From the NCBI GenBank assembly GCA_021156365.1, contig JAJNDK010000006.1, positions 404,085 through 468,084 on the forward strand: a stretch of 64,000 nt of DNA. Reading direction: 5' to 3'. The stretch comes from Bacteroidota bacterium (GTDB lineage Bacteria > Bacteroidota > Bacteroidia > B-17B0 > Aurantibacillaceae). Below, piece after piece: positions 54,137 to 63,360 of the stretch. Each line of letters opens with the position of its first letter. Positions within the stretch are counted from its first letter, which is position 1. The position numbers and the translations under genes are program-made. The notes below the pieces were generated by a model. It searched no databases, was not told the DNA's origin, and saw nothing but the letters and a program-made list of their open reading frames with translations.

Positions 54137-56038
54137 CTAATAAGCTCTCACCATCTTCCCTTCCATAAAATGGATATAGGATTTGTTGGCTACCTGTACT
54201 CCGCCTGGTGTTGGATAATTTCCGGTAAAGTACCAGTCGCCTGTATGGTTAGGGCAGGACTGGTGCAAACCTTCAATGGATTGATAGATCACTTCCAGCT
54301 CACAGCCCAGATCACCCGGTTTGATCAGCTGTGCGATCTTTGCCGAGATCTCTTCTGCGGTAAAAGGTTCGTAAATTTCTTTCACTACGTTTACCTGCTC
54401 TTCTTTTGGTAAGGTGATCTGGTATTTGGCTTTTTCATATACACTGTCGATCACATCATTCATGCCCCGTTCTTTTAAAAGCGATATCGCAGCTTCGAAG
54501 GCAACAAATTTATTGATGATGGCCATGTCGATCCCATAACAATCCGGGTAGCGGATCTGGGGCGCCGAAGAAAGAATGACGATCTTTTTTGGCTGCAGCC
54601 TGTCTAATATTTTGAGAATGCTTTGCTTGAGGGTAGTTCCGCGAACGATCGAATCGTCAAGTACAATAAGGTTATCCACCTTTTTGCGGATGAGGCCGTA
54701 AGTAACATCGTACACAAGGCTCACCAGATCTCCGCGGTGTGCATCGTCGGTGATGAATGTACGTTGTTTGGCATCTTTCAGCACCAGCTTTTCGATGCGC
54801 GGGCGGATGCTAAGGATATCGCTCAGCTCCGGTTCTGCCACCGAGCTACCCATTTTCAGGATCTTGCTTGCTTTTACTTTGTTGAGGTAGCTGTTGAGTC
54901 CCTCTATCAATCCCCCGAATGCAACTTCTGCCGTATTGGGGATATAAGAGAACACCGAATTACGCAGGTCGAAATCGATCGCTTTCAGTGTGGCAGGTAC
55001 CAGGTATTTTCCAAGATCTATACGCTCTTTGTAAATGCTTGCATCATTGCCTCTCGAAAAATAGATCCGCTCGAAGGAGCAGGCTTTTTTCTCTGCCGGT
55101 TCTATGATCTGTGTTTCGGAAATGCTGCCGTTTTTCCTAATGATCACAGCATGTCCGGGAGTAAGCTCCTGTATTTTTTCTATATCTACATTGAATACGG
55201 TCTGGATAATAGGTCTTTCGGAACATACTACTGCTATTTCATCATCATGATAATAAAAAGCAGGACGAATGCCATGCGGATCCCTGAGTACAAAGGTGTC
55301 CCCGTTACCGATCATGCCGCCCATCACGTAGCCACCATCCCAGTATTTGCTGGAATCTTTCAGGATCATATCGATCTCCAGGTTCTGCGAGATCTTTTCG
55401 GAGATCTCCATATTGCCCAGACCCTGCATTTTAAAGATCTTGAAGAGACGGTCATTTTCCCTTTCCAGGAAATGTCCGATCTTTTCCATTACGGTTACGG
55501 TATCTGTTTTTTGTCTTGGATGCTGTCCCAGGTCTACGAGGTGACCGAAAAGCTCATCTACATTCGTAAGATTGAAATTTCCTGCAACAGCAAGGTTTTT
55601 GGTCATCCAGTTGTTCTGGCGTAAAAAAGGATGGCAGTTCTCTACATTGTTCTTTCCGTAGGTGCCGTAGCGAAGGTGCCCCATCAATACCTCACCGAGG
55701 AAAGGGATATTTTCCTTTTGCCATTCCACATCCTTATAATTTTCGGGATGTTGCTGCTGTGCGTCCAGGAAGTTCTGATTGATCTGGGTAAAAATGTCCT
55801 GCGTAGCGCGGGTTCTGATAGAGCGAAGGCGGTCGAGGTATTTGGTGCCGGGTTTTGGGTCCAGCTTGATGGTTGCAAGTCCTGCGCCATCCTGTCCCCG
55901 GTTGATCATTTTTTCCATGATCAGGTACATTTTGTGGACTCCGTACCTTGCCGATCCGTATTTTTCACGGTAATAGCTCAAAGGTTTCAGCAGCCTGATT
56001 ACCGCTATTCCGCACTCGTGTTGTATGTTATCGCTCAT
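54137..56038 (-). CDS. Amidophosphoribosyltransferase (PurF-like, long form)
   Basis: 633 residues, longer than the usual 470-510 of PurF. The Ntn glutaminase domain has the likely nucleophile Cys9 (IQHECGIAVIRL) after a short propeptide-like leader, then INRGQDGAGLAT and GHLRYGTYGKNNVENCHPF. The PRPP-binding loop is VLDDSIVRGTT (from 459) with SSAPQIRYPDCYGIDM. About 60 residues at the end (EEISAKIAQLIKPGDLGCEL to GDWYFTGNYPTPGG) and an insertion near 70-110 account for the extra length. The enzyme should make phosphoribosylamine in purine synthesis; this long paralog is seen in Bacteroidota and may be a second or specialised copy. Single gene. Confidence 0.88.
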   Translation of the reverse strand: MSDNIQHECGIAVIRLLKPLSYYREKYGSARYGVHKMYLIMEKMINRGQDGAGLATIKLDPKPGTKYLDRLRSIRTRATQDIFTQINQNFLDAQQQHPENYKDVEWQKENIPFLGEVLMGHLRYGTYGKNNVENCHPFLRQNNWMTKNLAVAGNFNLTNVDELFGHLVDLGQHPRQKTDTVTVMEKIGHFLERENDRLFKIFKMQGLGNMEISEKISQNLEIDMILKDSSKYWDGGYVMGGMIGNGDTFVLRDPHGIRPAFYYHDDEIAVVCSERPIIQTVFNVDIEKIQELTPGHAVIIRKNGSISETQIIEPAEKKACSFERIYFSRGNDASIYKERIDLGKYLVPATLKAIDFDLRNSVFSYIPNTAEVAFGGLIEGLNSYLNKVKASKILKMGSSVAEPELSDILSIRPRIEKLVLKDAKQRTFITDDAHRGDLVSLVYDVTYGLIRKKVDNLIVLDDSIVRGTTLKQSILKILDRLQPKKIVILSSAPQIRYPDCYGIDMAIINKFVAFEAAISLLKERGMNDVIDSVYEKAKYQITLPKEEQVNVVKEIYEPFTAEEISAKIAQLIKPGDLGCELEVIYQSIEGLHQSCPNHTGDWYFTGNYPTPGGVQVANKSYIHFMEGKMVRAY

Positions 56039-56168
56039 GATAAATAGCTATATGCAAAAGTACTACTATTAAATCAAATGGGGGGAATAGTTTCATAAAA
56101 AGTGAAAAAAGCGGATCTGAGTTTTTTTTATTACTCCTGTAAATAATCAGCTATATTTATACAAAAAA

Positions 56169-58142
56169 GTGAAGGTGACACGGACCGGCCAAAAGTGGAT
56201 CATATTCTTCCTGCTATTTGTTTCGATCGGTTCGCTGCAGGCCGAAACAAAGGAACAATTGCTGGAAAAGATCCGCGGATCCGCCGCCGATTCGGTAAAA
56301 GCAGCAGCATACATTGATCTGGCAGGCATTTATCTCGGAAGCGATGTGGATTCGGCACGCCTGCTGGCATTCCAGGGACTGGAATTAGCTGAAAAAGCCG
56401 GTTATCTGAAGGGCATGTGCCTCGGAAATATCCAGATAGGGATCCTTAACCAGAACACCGGTAAATACCGGGATGCGAATACATATTTCTTCAGAGCTTT
56501 AAAATACGCCGAATCGCTCAATAGCGATAGATACAAAGTACAGATATTCAATTCCATTGCCAATGCCTGCTCCTATCAGAAAATGTGGGACCAGGCTTTT
56601 GTCTATTACGACAAAGCCCTTGTAATGGCCAATATACTTGGAATGCAGGGCAAGACAGGAACCATCCTGATGAATATGGGCAATGTAGCCTATGCAAAGA
56701 ATTATGCAAAAAAGGACTTTGACCTGTCCTTCCGTTATTTCGACAGCTCCCTGAAAATAGCGCTGGCTATCCACGATACCAATCTGCTGTCCAGCCTGTA
56801 TGGCAATTATGCGCTTGTATACACGGATGCGAACAAAATGCCGGAAGCATTAAAGATGATCGAAAAAGGAATGGAGCTTTCGAGGTTAAAGAATGCGGAA
56901 GAGGATTTTATATTCCTGAACTACTATGCAGGCAGGGCCTATGCGCATATGAAACAATATGATAAAGCCACTTATCATTTCGAAGAAAGTATTAAATATG
57001 CCAAAAAGCTGGACGATAAAGATTATATATCGGAAACCTACCTCTGCATGGCGGAGATGTACGACGATATGAAAGACTACAAAAAAGCCTACGATTACCT
57101 GCTCAAACACAATATACTGGAAGATACCCTCATCAATGATGAAACAACGCGGCAGCTGAATGAGCTGAAAACCATTTACGAAACGGAAAAGAAAGAGCAG
57201 GAGATAGCCCTGAGCCACGAGAAATTGCAAACGCAGGATGCACGACTGAAAACGATCCTTATCTCTTCTGCAGTAGGAGGGGTAATGCTGATCATCCTCG
57301 TGTTCTTCATTTATAGCAGATATCAGCTGAAGCGAAAAGCCAACAGGAAGCTGGAATCGGCTTATGGTATCATCGAGGAAAAACAAAAGGATATTACGGA
57401 TAGCATCAATTATGCGCAGAAGATCCAGTATGCCATTCTCCCCAACGATGAGGAAATTAAACATGCCTTTGCGGATTCGTTTGTTTTCTTCCGGCCGCGC
57501 GATGTGGTCAGCGGTGATTTTTACTGGTTCCATTCAAACGAAAAGCAGGTGATGATCGCAGCGGCAGATTGCACGGGGCATGGAGTACCTGGCGCGCTTA
57601 TGAGCATGATCGGTTCTTCTCTCCTCGACCAGATCGTGCTGGAAGGGAAAGCAACCACTACCGGAACTATATTGGATCAACTGCGGCAGGGTATCAAATC
57701 GGCCTTTAAACAGAAACCGGGCGAGAACAGGAGAAGGGATGGAATGGATATCGGCTTACTTTCTTTTTCTAAAACCGGTAACAGCCTGCAATTCTCCGGT
57801 GCTAATAACGGTGTGTATTTTATCCGCGAAGGAGCGATCAGTGAGCTGAAACCGGACAAACAGCCGGTAGGTCAGCACGAAGGAACAGAACAGACATTTA
57901 CCACACAGGAGATGGAAGTGCAGGCAGGAGATTGTTTTTATCTGTACACGGATGGCTTTGCCGATCAGTTTGGCGGGGAGAAAGGAAAGAAGTTCAAATA
58001 CGCGAAGCTGAAGGATCTATTGCTGGAGATCAGCGCTAAGCCAATGACGGAGCAAAAAGCGCTGCTGGAAAATATATTCTCGGAGTGGAAAGGATTGAAT
58101 GAGCAGGTTGACGATGTATTGATCATTGGAGTGAGAGTGTAA
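56169..58142 (+). CDS. TPR-containing SpoIIE-type protein phosphatase
   Basis: 657 residues starting at GTG 56169 with a signal peptide (FFLLFVSIGSLQAET). Residues about 35-340 are TPR repeats in the periplasm (GKYRDANTYFFRALKYAESL; KMWDQAFVYYDKALVMANIL; KQYDKATYHFEESIKYAKKL). A membrane helix (about 358-378) and a coiled coil lead to a PP2C/SpoIIE domain from 405, with metal ligands Asp450 (VVSGDFYW), Asp467 (AADCTGHGVPGALMSM), Asp595 (LYTDGFADQFGG) and Asp648/649. It likely dephosphorylates an anti-sigma-factor antagonist or similar target. The next genes follow with no gap or overlaps. Confidence 0.93.
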   Translation: MKVTRTGQKWIIFFLLFVSIGSLQAETKEQLLEKIRGSAADSVKAAAYIDLAGIYLGSDVDSARLLAFQGLELAEKAGYLKGMCLGNIQIGILNQNTGKYRDANTYFFRALKYAESLNSDRYKVQIFNSIANACSYQKMWDQAFVYYDKALVMANILGMQGKTGTILMNMGNVAYAKNYAKKDFDLSFRYFDSSLKIALAIHDTNLLSSLYGNYALVYTDANKMPEALKMIEKGMELSRLKNAEEDFIFLNYYAGRAYAHMKQYDKATYHFEESIKYAKKLDDKDYISETYLCMAEMYDDMKDYKKAYDYLLKHNILEDTLINDETTRQLNELKTIYETEKKEQEIALSHEKLQTQDARLKTILISSAVGGVMLIILVFFIYSRYQLKRKANRKLESAYGIIEEKQKDITDSINYAQKIQYAILPNDEEIKHAFADSFVFFRPRDVVSGDFYWFHSNEKQVMIAAADCTGHGVPGALMSMIGSSLLDQIVLEGKATTTGTILDQLRQGIKSAFKQKPGENRRRDGMDIGLLSFSKTGNSLQFSGANNGVYFIREGAISELKPDKQPVGQHEGTEQTFTTQEMEVQAGDCFYLYTDGFADQFGGEKGKKFKYAKLKDLLLEISAKPMTEQKALLENIFSEWKGLNEQVDDVLIIGVRV

Positions 58143-58146
58143 AGTG

Positions 58147-58353
58147 ATGAGTGAAGCGGATACAATAGGAGTGAAATTCGAATCGGAGAAGAGAGAGGTG
58201 CAGGTCATCATTCAAAGAGTTCTGCCTTCGGAGGAAGAAGTGGTGCAGCAAAGAAAAGACAGGTTCATGATGTACGGCATCAATTTTCTCTTACTGATAA
58301 CAGCTGTGGCCATCGGATTCATCTTCTTTAAAAAAAGGAAAAACAAACAATGA
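58147..58353 (+). CDS. Small single-span membrane protein
   Basis: 68 residues, starting four bases after the phosphatase stop and overlapping the amidohydrolase start by 4 bases (ATGA). Residues 1-40 are charged (VKFESEKREVQVIIQRVLPS), then one membrane helix (YGINFLLLITAVAIGFIFF) and a basic tail KKRKNKQ. The tight coupling on both sides argues that it is real. Function is unknown; it may be an accessory to one neighbour. A GTG at 58144 would add one residue. Confidence 0.7.
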   Translation: MSEADTIGVKFESEKREVQVIIQRVLPSEEEVVQQRKDRFMMYGINFLLLITAVAIGFIFFKKRKNKQ

Positions 58354-60023
58354 AAAGAATCTTTATCCTATGCACGATCCTGTTTGCAGCCTGTAGCCAC
58401 AAAAAGCAAAAGGCCGATCTGATCGTTTACAACGCGAACATTTATACGGTGGATTCTGTTTTCTCGCAAAAGCAGGCCATGGCTATCAAAGACGGGAAGA
58501 TCCTGGAGCTTGGCAGCACGGAATACATCCAGAACAACTACGATACAAAAGAAAGTTTCAATGCGGATGGAAAAACGATCTTCCCGGGGTTCATTGATGC
58601 GCATTGTCATTTTTACGCGTATGGAAAAGGCCTGCAGGAGATCGACCTGGTAGGTACAAGATCGTACGCGGAGGTGATTGAACGGGCTTCGGAATTCTGG
58701 CAAAAGAACCCGGAGAATCTACCGGTAACCATACTCATCGATCCTGCCAAACAGAAGTGGATCGTTGGTCGCGGTTGGGATCAGAATGATTGGGATGTAA
58801 AGGAATTTCCTACCAAAGAAAAATTAGACAGCCTGTTTCCTGATCGCCCTGTATTACTCGCGCGTATTGACGGTCACGCCGCAATTGCAAATAGTGTTGC
58901 TTTGAATATTGCTAAGTTTACGGTGAACACAAAAATAAAAGGCGGGGAGCTGATCGTGAAAAACAACAGGCTCACAGGAGTGTTGGTAGATAATGCAGTA
59001 GACTCCATTCAGAAATTCATTCCGCCTGCCGATGCGGAGACCATCAAAAAAGCGCTCTTAGCAGCACAGAAGAATTGTTTTGAAGTGGGACTCACTACGA
59101 TCGACGATGCCGGGCTGGAGAAAATAACGGTAGATGTGATCGATCGCCTGCAAAAGGAGAAAGAGCTGAAGATGCGGATCTATGCCATGCTTACACCGAC
59201 CGAAGAAAATCTCAATCATTATCTGAAAAACGGAGTATACCAAACAGATCGCCTGCACATCTGCTCCTTTAAATTTTACGGGGATGGCGCTCTGGGCTCA
59301 CGTGGTGCCTGTATGTGCAATCCTTATGCAGATAAACCAGACTGGAAAGGATTCCTGCTGAGTGATATTTCTTATTTCGATAAGCAGGCGAAATTAATGG
59401 CGGAGAAAGGCTTCCAGATGAACACGCATTGCATCGGTGATTCCGCTGCCAAAGTGATCTTAGGCATCTATACCAAATACCTCGATGGCAAAAAAGACCG
59501 TCGCTGGCGTATAGAGCATGCGCAGGTATTGGATGCTTCTTCCTTCGATCTGTTCAATGCGAATATCATTCCTTCCGTTCAGCCTACACACGCCACCAGC
59601 GATATGTACTGGGCGGCAGACAGGATCGGGACCGAACGGGTAAAAAATGCTTATGCTTACAAACAGTTGTTGCAGCGATCGGGTATGATCGCCCTGGGAA
59701 CGGATTTTCCGGTGGAAGACATCAGTCCTTTCAAAACATTCTATGCTGCTGTGGTGCGTAAGGATGCCAAAGGCTTTCCCGAAGGAGGCTTTCAAACGGA
59801 GAACGGTCTCACGCGCGAGGAGACGATCCGCGGCATGACGATCTGGGCAGCCTGGTCCAATTTTGAGGAAAAGGAAAAAGGCAGCCTCGAACCCGGCAAA
59901 TATGCAGACTTCGTGATCCTCGATACGGACCTGATGAAATGTAAGGAGGATGTAATGTTGAAGACGAAGGTGTTGTATACGTATATTAACGGGGAGAAGG
60001 TGTTTGGAGTGAATACGAATTAA
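58350..60023 (+). CDS. Amidohydrolase family lipoprotein (YtcJ-like)
   Basis: 557 residues with lipobox (CTILFAAC, Cys15), so exported and lipid-anchored. YtcJ-like metal-dependent hydrolase: GFIDAHCHFYAYG (His85, His87), VGRGWDQNDWD, DGHAAIANS, FKFYGDGALGSRGA, MNTHCIGDSAAKVIL, RIEHAQVLD and ALGTDFPVEDISPF provide metal and substrate residues, ending in GSLEPGKYADFVILDTD. It hydrolyses an amide or related bond of unknown substrate outside the cytoplasm. It overlaps the small membrane protein gene by four bases. Confidence 0.93.
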   Translation: MKRIFILCTILFAACSHKKQKADLIVYNANIYTVDSVFSQKQAMAIKDGKILELGSTEYIQNNYDTKESFNADGKTIFPGFIDAHCHFYAYGKGLQEIDLVGTRSYAEVIERASEFWQKNPENLPVTILIDPAKQKWIVGRGWDQNDWDVKEFPTKEKLDSLFPDRPVLLARIDGHAAIANSVALNIAKFTVNTKIKGGELIVKNNRLTGVLVDNAVDSIQKFIPPADAETIKKALLAAQKNCFEVGLTTIDDAGLEKITVDVIDRLQKEKELKMRIYAMLTPTEENLNHYLKNGVYQTDRLHICSFKFYGDGALGSRGACMCNPYADKPDWKGFLLSDISYFDKQAKLMAEKGFQMNTHCIGDSAAKVILGIYTKYLDGKKDRRWRIEHAQVLDASSFDLFNANIIPSVQPTHATSDMYWAADRIGTERVKNAYAYKQLLQRSGMIALGTDFPVEDISPFKTFYAAVVRKDAKGFPEGGFQTENGLTREETIRGMTIWAAWSNFEEKEKGSLEPGKYADFVILDTDLMKCKEDVMLKTKVLYTYINGEKVFGVNTN

Positions 60024-60033
60024 GAAGAGCATC

Positions 60034-60672
60034 ATGAGCACAGAAAATGAATTGACTGAATTTTTTGAAAATGTAGCGTATAACCTTGATGCCATATACA
60101 GAGAGCTACGAAAAACAGACTATTGTTTTAAAACAGCTGCTGTGTATAATTTTGAAAGACCACTTCACCGGCCGCTTCCCGATACGGAAGATCTCTTAAA
60201 ACAATTGGATGATATGGTGAAACCATATGGGTATGTTCCACTTTCATTGAAAATGTTTTACCGTATTGTTGGAGGATGTAATTTTTGCTGGGATTATGAA
60301 ACAGAGGAAAATATCAGATGGCGCTATGCCGATCCGATCCAGATAACAAGTCTGGATGATACGCTTCGCAGTTTAATGAACGATAATTCATTTGAAGAGA
60401 TGTATACAGATATGGGATATGTCAGTATACCACTTTCGGCAGATTATTATCACAAAGATAATATAAGTGGTGGAGAGCAATACGCAATACGTATTACAGA
60501 AACTCCAGTGTTTGATAGCGAATTTCTGAATGAAAAACACAATACTACCTTTATGAACTATTTGCGAATTGCGATAGATAATTGTGGATTCCCGCAGATG
60601 CAGAATCCGGAAAACTCAGGAGAATATTTGTCCTTTTTTCAAAGAGTAAAACCACAATTGAAACAAATCTGA
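60034..60672 (+). CDS. Hypothetical protein, possibly SMI1/KNR4-like
   Basis: 212 residues, soluble. It starts 10 bases after the amidohydrolase. The segment LKQLDDMVKPYGYVPLSLKM followed by FYRIVGGCNFCW resembles the SMI1/KNR4 (SUKH) start, where a helix precedes 'lP..yk.fl...GG'. The rest (WRYADPIQITSLDDT; VSIPLSADYYHKDN; FMNYLRIAIDNCGFPQM) also fits a SUKH-type alpha/beta layout. SUKH proteins are often immunity proteins, but no toxin gene lies next to it. Assignment by pattern only. Composition is somewhat more AT-rich than its neighbours. Confidence 0.6.
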   Translation: MSTENELTEFFENVAYNLDAIYRELRKTDYCFKTAAVYNFERPLHRPLPDTEDLLKQLDDMVKPYGYVPLSLKMFYRIVGGCNFCWDYETEENIRWRYADPIQITSLDDTLRSLMNDNSFEEMYTDMGYVSIPLSADYYHKDNISGGEQYAIRITETPVFDSEFLNEKHNTTFMNYLRIAIDNCGFPQMQNPENSGEYLSFFQRVKPQLKQI

Positions 60673-60680
60673 TACTTTTG
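60673..60680 (+). promoter_or_regulatory. -7 box just before the 60685 gene
   Basis: TACTTTTG matches TAnnTTTG exactly. The ATG at 60685 falls at the expected transcription start, so an internal, possibly leaderless transcript may begin here. A -33 element is not obvious. Confidence 0.35.
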
Positions 60681-60684
60681 TACA

Positions 60685-61152
60685 ATGATCAGGACACTTG
60701 GCCGGCCTTATATTTTAGCATTGATCATAGCATCGATCTTCCTGGCACTTTTTCTGTTCATGGGAAGCCTGACGCTGGATCTTACTGTTCATGACACCTA
60801 TTTTGTGATAGAATACAAAACAATGGCTGTCGTGTTATTTGGTCTTCATCTGTTGTGTGCTCTAATCTATTTCCTCTTGCGGAAGTATACAGTTATTTTA
60901 CTCGTAATTCTTCATTTTATATTGGAAGCTCCTCTGCTTGTTTTTGGTTTTTTGACAATTGAACATTATGCAGCGTTGGCAGGGGTTCCTCGCAGGTATT
61001 ATACCAATTCCAATCTTCCGTTTGATTCCGGGCACGATACCATGTTTTACATATTGATTGCTTTGTTGTTGCTTTTTGGAATAAGTCAATTCATCTTTCT
61101 TGCCAATGTTGGAGTTTCCATTTTCAGAATGATGAAAAATAAACCTCTTTAA
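60685..61152 (+). CDS. Four-helix membrane protein with a COX1-like HDTYFVI motif
   Basis: 155 residues with four membrane helices: YILALIIASIFLALFLFMGS, MAVVLFGLHLLCALIYFLL, VILLVILHFILEAPLLVFGF and MFYILIALLLLFGISQFIFL. After helix 1 comes LDLTVHDTYFVIEYKTM, which resembles the HDTYYVVAHFHY segment of cytochrome c oxidase subunit I, but the rest of that protein (haem and CuB ligands) is absent. Function is unknown. It lies 12 bases after the previous gene and 6 before the S41 protease. Confidence 0.75.
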   Translation: MIRTLGRPYILALIIASIFLALFLFMGSLTLDLTVHDTYFVIEYKTMAVVLFGLHLLCALIYFLLRKYTVILLVILHFILEAPLLVFGFLTIEHYAALAGVPRRYYTNSNLPFDSGHDTMFYILIALLLLFGISQFIFLANVGVSIFRMMKNKPL

Positions 61153-61158
61153 ACTGTT

Positions 61159-62469
61159 ATGAATAAAATAATCCTATTCTTACTCTTCTTTTTACCTGCG
61201 TCGTTTTTCTCCCAGCCAGCGACCACCCTCGATAAAAAATCCCGTACAGCCATTGTAAACAAAGTCAGCCAGCTGCTGCTGGATAATTATGTATATCCCG
61301 ATACGGCCCTCAGAATGAGCAGCTATATCAAAAAACGGCTGAAAGAAGGCGCTTATGACACTATCAAAGATCGCATTGCATTTTCCGGAATTGTAACGAA
61401 TGATCTCTATGCTGTATACCATGACGGACATTTGCAGCTGCAATACAATCCGGCAATGGAAACCCAGTTGCTGGATCCTCCTGCAAACAATGCTTCCGGC
61501 ACGGAAGATCCCATGGAACGAAACCGGCGCGCAAACTTCGGTCTGAAGAAAGTGGAGATCATCAATGGAAATATCGGCTACCTGAAAATGGATAATTTTT
61601 GGGCAGATGATAAATACGGCAGGGAAACCGTAAAAGCTGCACTGAAATTTGTAGAGAATACCAATGGCCTGATCATCGACCTGCGGACGAACGGGGGTGG
61701 CTCACCGCAAACTGTTGCCATGATCTGCGGATTTTTCATGAAACAGCGGACGCACATCAATGATTCATACAACCGTGCAGCGAATACCACCACCGAATAC
61801 TGGGGCGAACCGGATAGCACACTGAAAAAGATGCGGGACATTCCTCTGTATGTGCTCACCAGTAATAAAACATTTTCTGCAGCCGAAGAATTGGCCTACG
61901 ATCTGCAGAACCTGAAACGTGCAACAATAGTCGGAGAAGTGACAGGGGGCGGTGCACATAATACTTTCGAGCAGCCGGTCGGCAATGGTTTTGTTTTATA
62001 CATTCCATATGGCAGGGCGGTGAACCCCATCACAAAAACCAACTGGGAAAAGATAGGAGTACAACCCGATTTCGTGACAACAGCCGATAAAGCCCTCGAA
62101 ACAGCAGAAATGGAAATTTTCCGGGAGCAAATGAAAAATACGACCAATGAAAGAGAGCTCTTCGACCTGGACTGGCAGCTGGATCTCCTGAAAGCGGCTA
62201 ACAATCCTGTTTCCATCGATGCAGAAACCCTGAAGAAATTTGCAGGAGTATACGATGACCGGACCTTTACATTCGAGAACGGGAAATTATTCTATCAGCG
62301 TACGGGAAAACCGAAATTCGAAATGGAGCCTATCACTTTCACCCGCATGAAAGCAAAAGGCAACGATTATTTTAAGATCGAGTTCATAGCCAATCCTCAG
62401 GGAAAAGTGGAGGAGGTAAAAGCTTATTACCAGGATCACCGGGTGGAAACATCGAAGCGGACGAAATGA
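61159..62469 (+). CDS. S41 family peptidase
   Basis: 436 residues with signal peptide (to about 18, PASFFSQ). N-terminal helical domain (residues 25-95), then the S41 core: VEIINGNIGYLKMDNFW, GLIIDLRTNGGGSPQTVAMI and nucleophile Ser240 in SNKTFSAAEELAYDLQNL, GEVTGGGAHNTFEQPVG. A C-terminal region of about 100 residues (LKKFAGVYDDRTFTFENGKL) is lipocalin-like or DUF3471-like. There is no PDZ domain, so it belongs with the interphotoreceptor-retinoid-binding-protein-like exported proteases. Periplasmic or surface tail protease; last of the plus-strand run. Confidence 0.92.
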   Translation: MNKIILFLLFFLPASFFSQPATTLDKKSRTAIVNKVSQLLLDNYVYPDTALRMSSYIKKRLKEGAYDTIKDRIAFSGIVTNDLYAVYHDGHLQLQYNPAMETQLLDPPANNASGTEDPMERNRRANFGLKKVEIINGNIGYLKMDNFWADDKYGRETVKAALKFVENTNGLIIDLRTNGGGSPQTVAMICGFFMKQRTHINDSYNRAANTTTEYWGEPDSTLKKMRDIPLYVLTSNKTFSAAEELAYDLQNLKRATIVGEVTGGGAHNTFEQPVGNGFVLYIPYGRAVNPITKTNWEKIGVQPDFVTTADKALETAEMEIFREQMKNTTNERELFDLDWQLDLLKAANNPVSIDAETLKKFAGVYDDRTFTFENGKLFYQRTGKPKFEMEPITFTRMKAKGNDYFKIEFIANPQGKVEEVKAYYQDHRVETSKRTK

Positions 62470-62581
62470 TCCAATAATGCCAAAAATCTGTTAAAGTATG
62501 AAGTTCCTGTAAACTCTCCCCCGCTTTATCATTTGCATAAATGCCCGGAATTGTTAACTTTATGAGACATTCCGGTCATCC

Positions 62582-63337
62582 ATGAAAAAGGATATTCTTC
62601 TATATTATATTTTCGAACGTCTTCAGGCAGTAGAAGAAGATCTGGATGCTTACAAACAGAAAAAAGATCCGGAACGGCTTCATCATTTACGTGTAGAGAT
62701 GAAAAAGATCAGAGCTGCTTTTACTTTTGCCAAAGAGGTATACAAGCAAAAAACCGACCTGGAGCCGCTGAAACCTTTGTTCCGTAAAGCCGGGGCGATC
62801 CGCGAGCTGCTCATTAACACAAATATGCTGGGACGCTGGCCGGAATTTCCCAAAAGATCCATACAGAAGCTGAAACAAAAAGAGAAGGGCCTGGAACAGC
62901 AATTCCTGAAACAGATCCCGGCTTACAGCAGGAAAATAAAAACATTCCGTGCTTCGATCGATCTGCCCCATGAGCTGCCGGACAGGAAAAAAATAAAGAA
63001 GTATTTCGAGAAAAGGATACGTAAAGCATCCGGCGACCTGGATACAAAGGAACGGGAGAGCCTGCACGAGCTGAGAAAACGGATAAAAGTGCTGATGTAC
63101 AACTGGCACATGCTGCCCGGGAAGATCCGCAAGTCGCTGAAAGTAAACGAAGCTTTTTTGGACACGCTGCAGCAGAAAGCCGGCGAGTGGCACGATACCT
63201 ATGCCATCGTTGATTTCCTTTCAGGAATGAAACTGCCTGCTATCCGCACCCGCCTCGAAAAACTGCGCAGGAAAGAACAGCAGCAGTTTAATTCGCTGGT
63301 ATCAGCTGAGTACGGCAAAGAGCTGTTTTTCCAATAA
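62582..63337 (+). CDS. CHAD domain protein
   Basis: 251 residues of basic helices. The CHAD signature is present twice, as usual: RLHHLRVEMKKIRAAFTFA (His34, His35, Arg37, Lys41, Arg44) and SLHELRKRIKVLMYNW. CHAD domains bind polyphosphate. No CYTH partner is fused or adjacent. Own transcription unit, about 110 bases after the S41 gene; the 21-bp array begins about 25 bases after its stop. Confidence 0.92.
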   Translation: MKKDILLYYIFERLQAVEEDLDAYKQKKDPERLHHLRVEMKKIRAAFTFAKEVYKQKTDLEPLKPLFRKAGAIRELLINTNMLGRWPEFPKRSIQKLKQKEKGLEQQFLKQIPAYSRKIKTFRASIDLPHELPDRKKIKKYFEKRIRKASGDLDTKERESLHELRKRIKVLMYNWHMLPGKIRKSLKVNEAFLDTLQQKAGEWHDTYAIVDFLSGMKLPAIRTRLEKLRRKEQQQFNSLVSAEYGKELFFQ

Positions 63338-63360
63338 TGATACGAGTGCCGGTAACTCTT

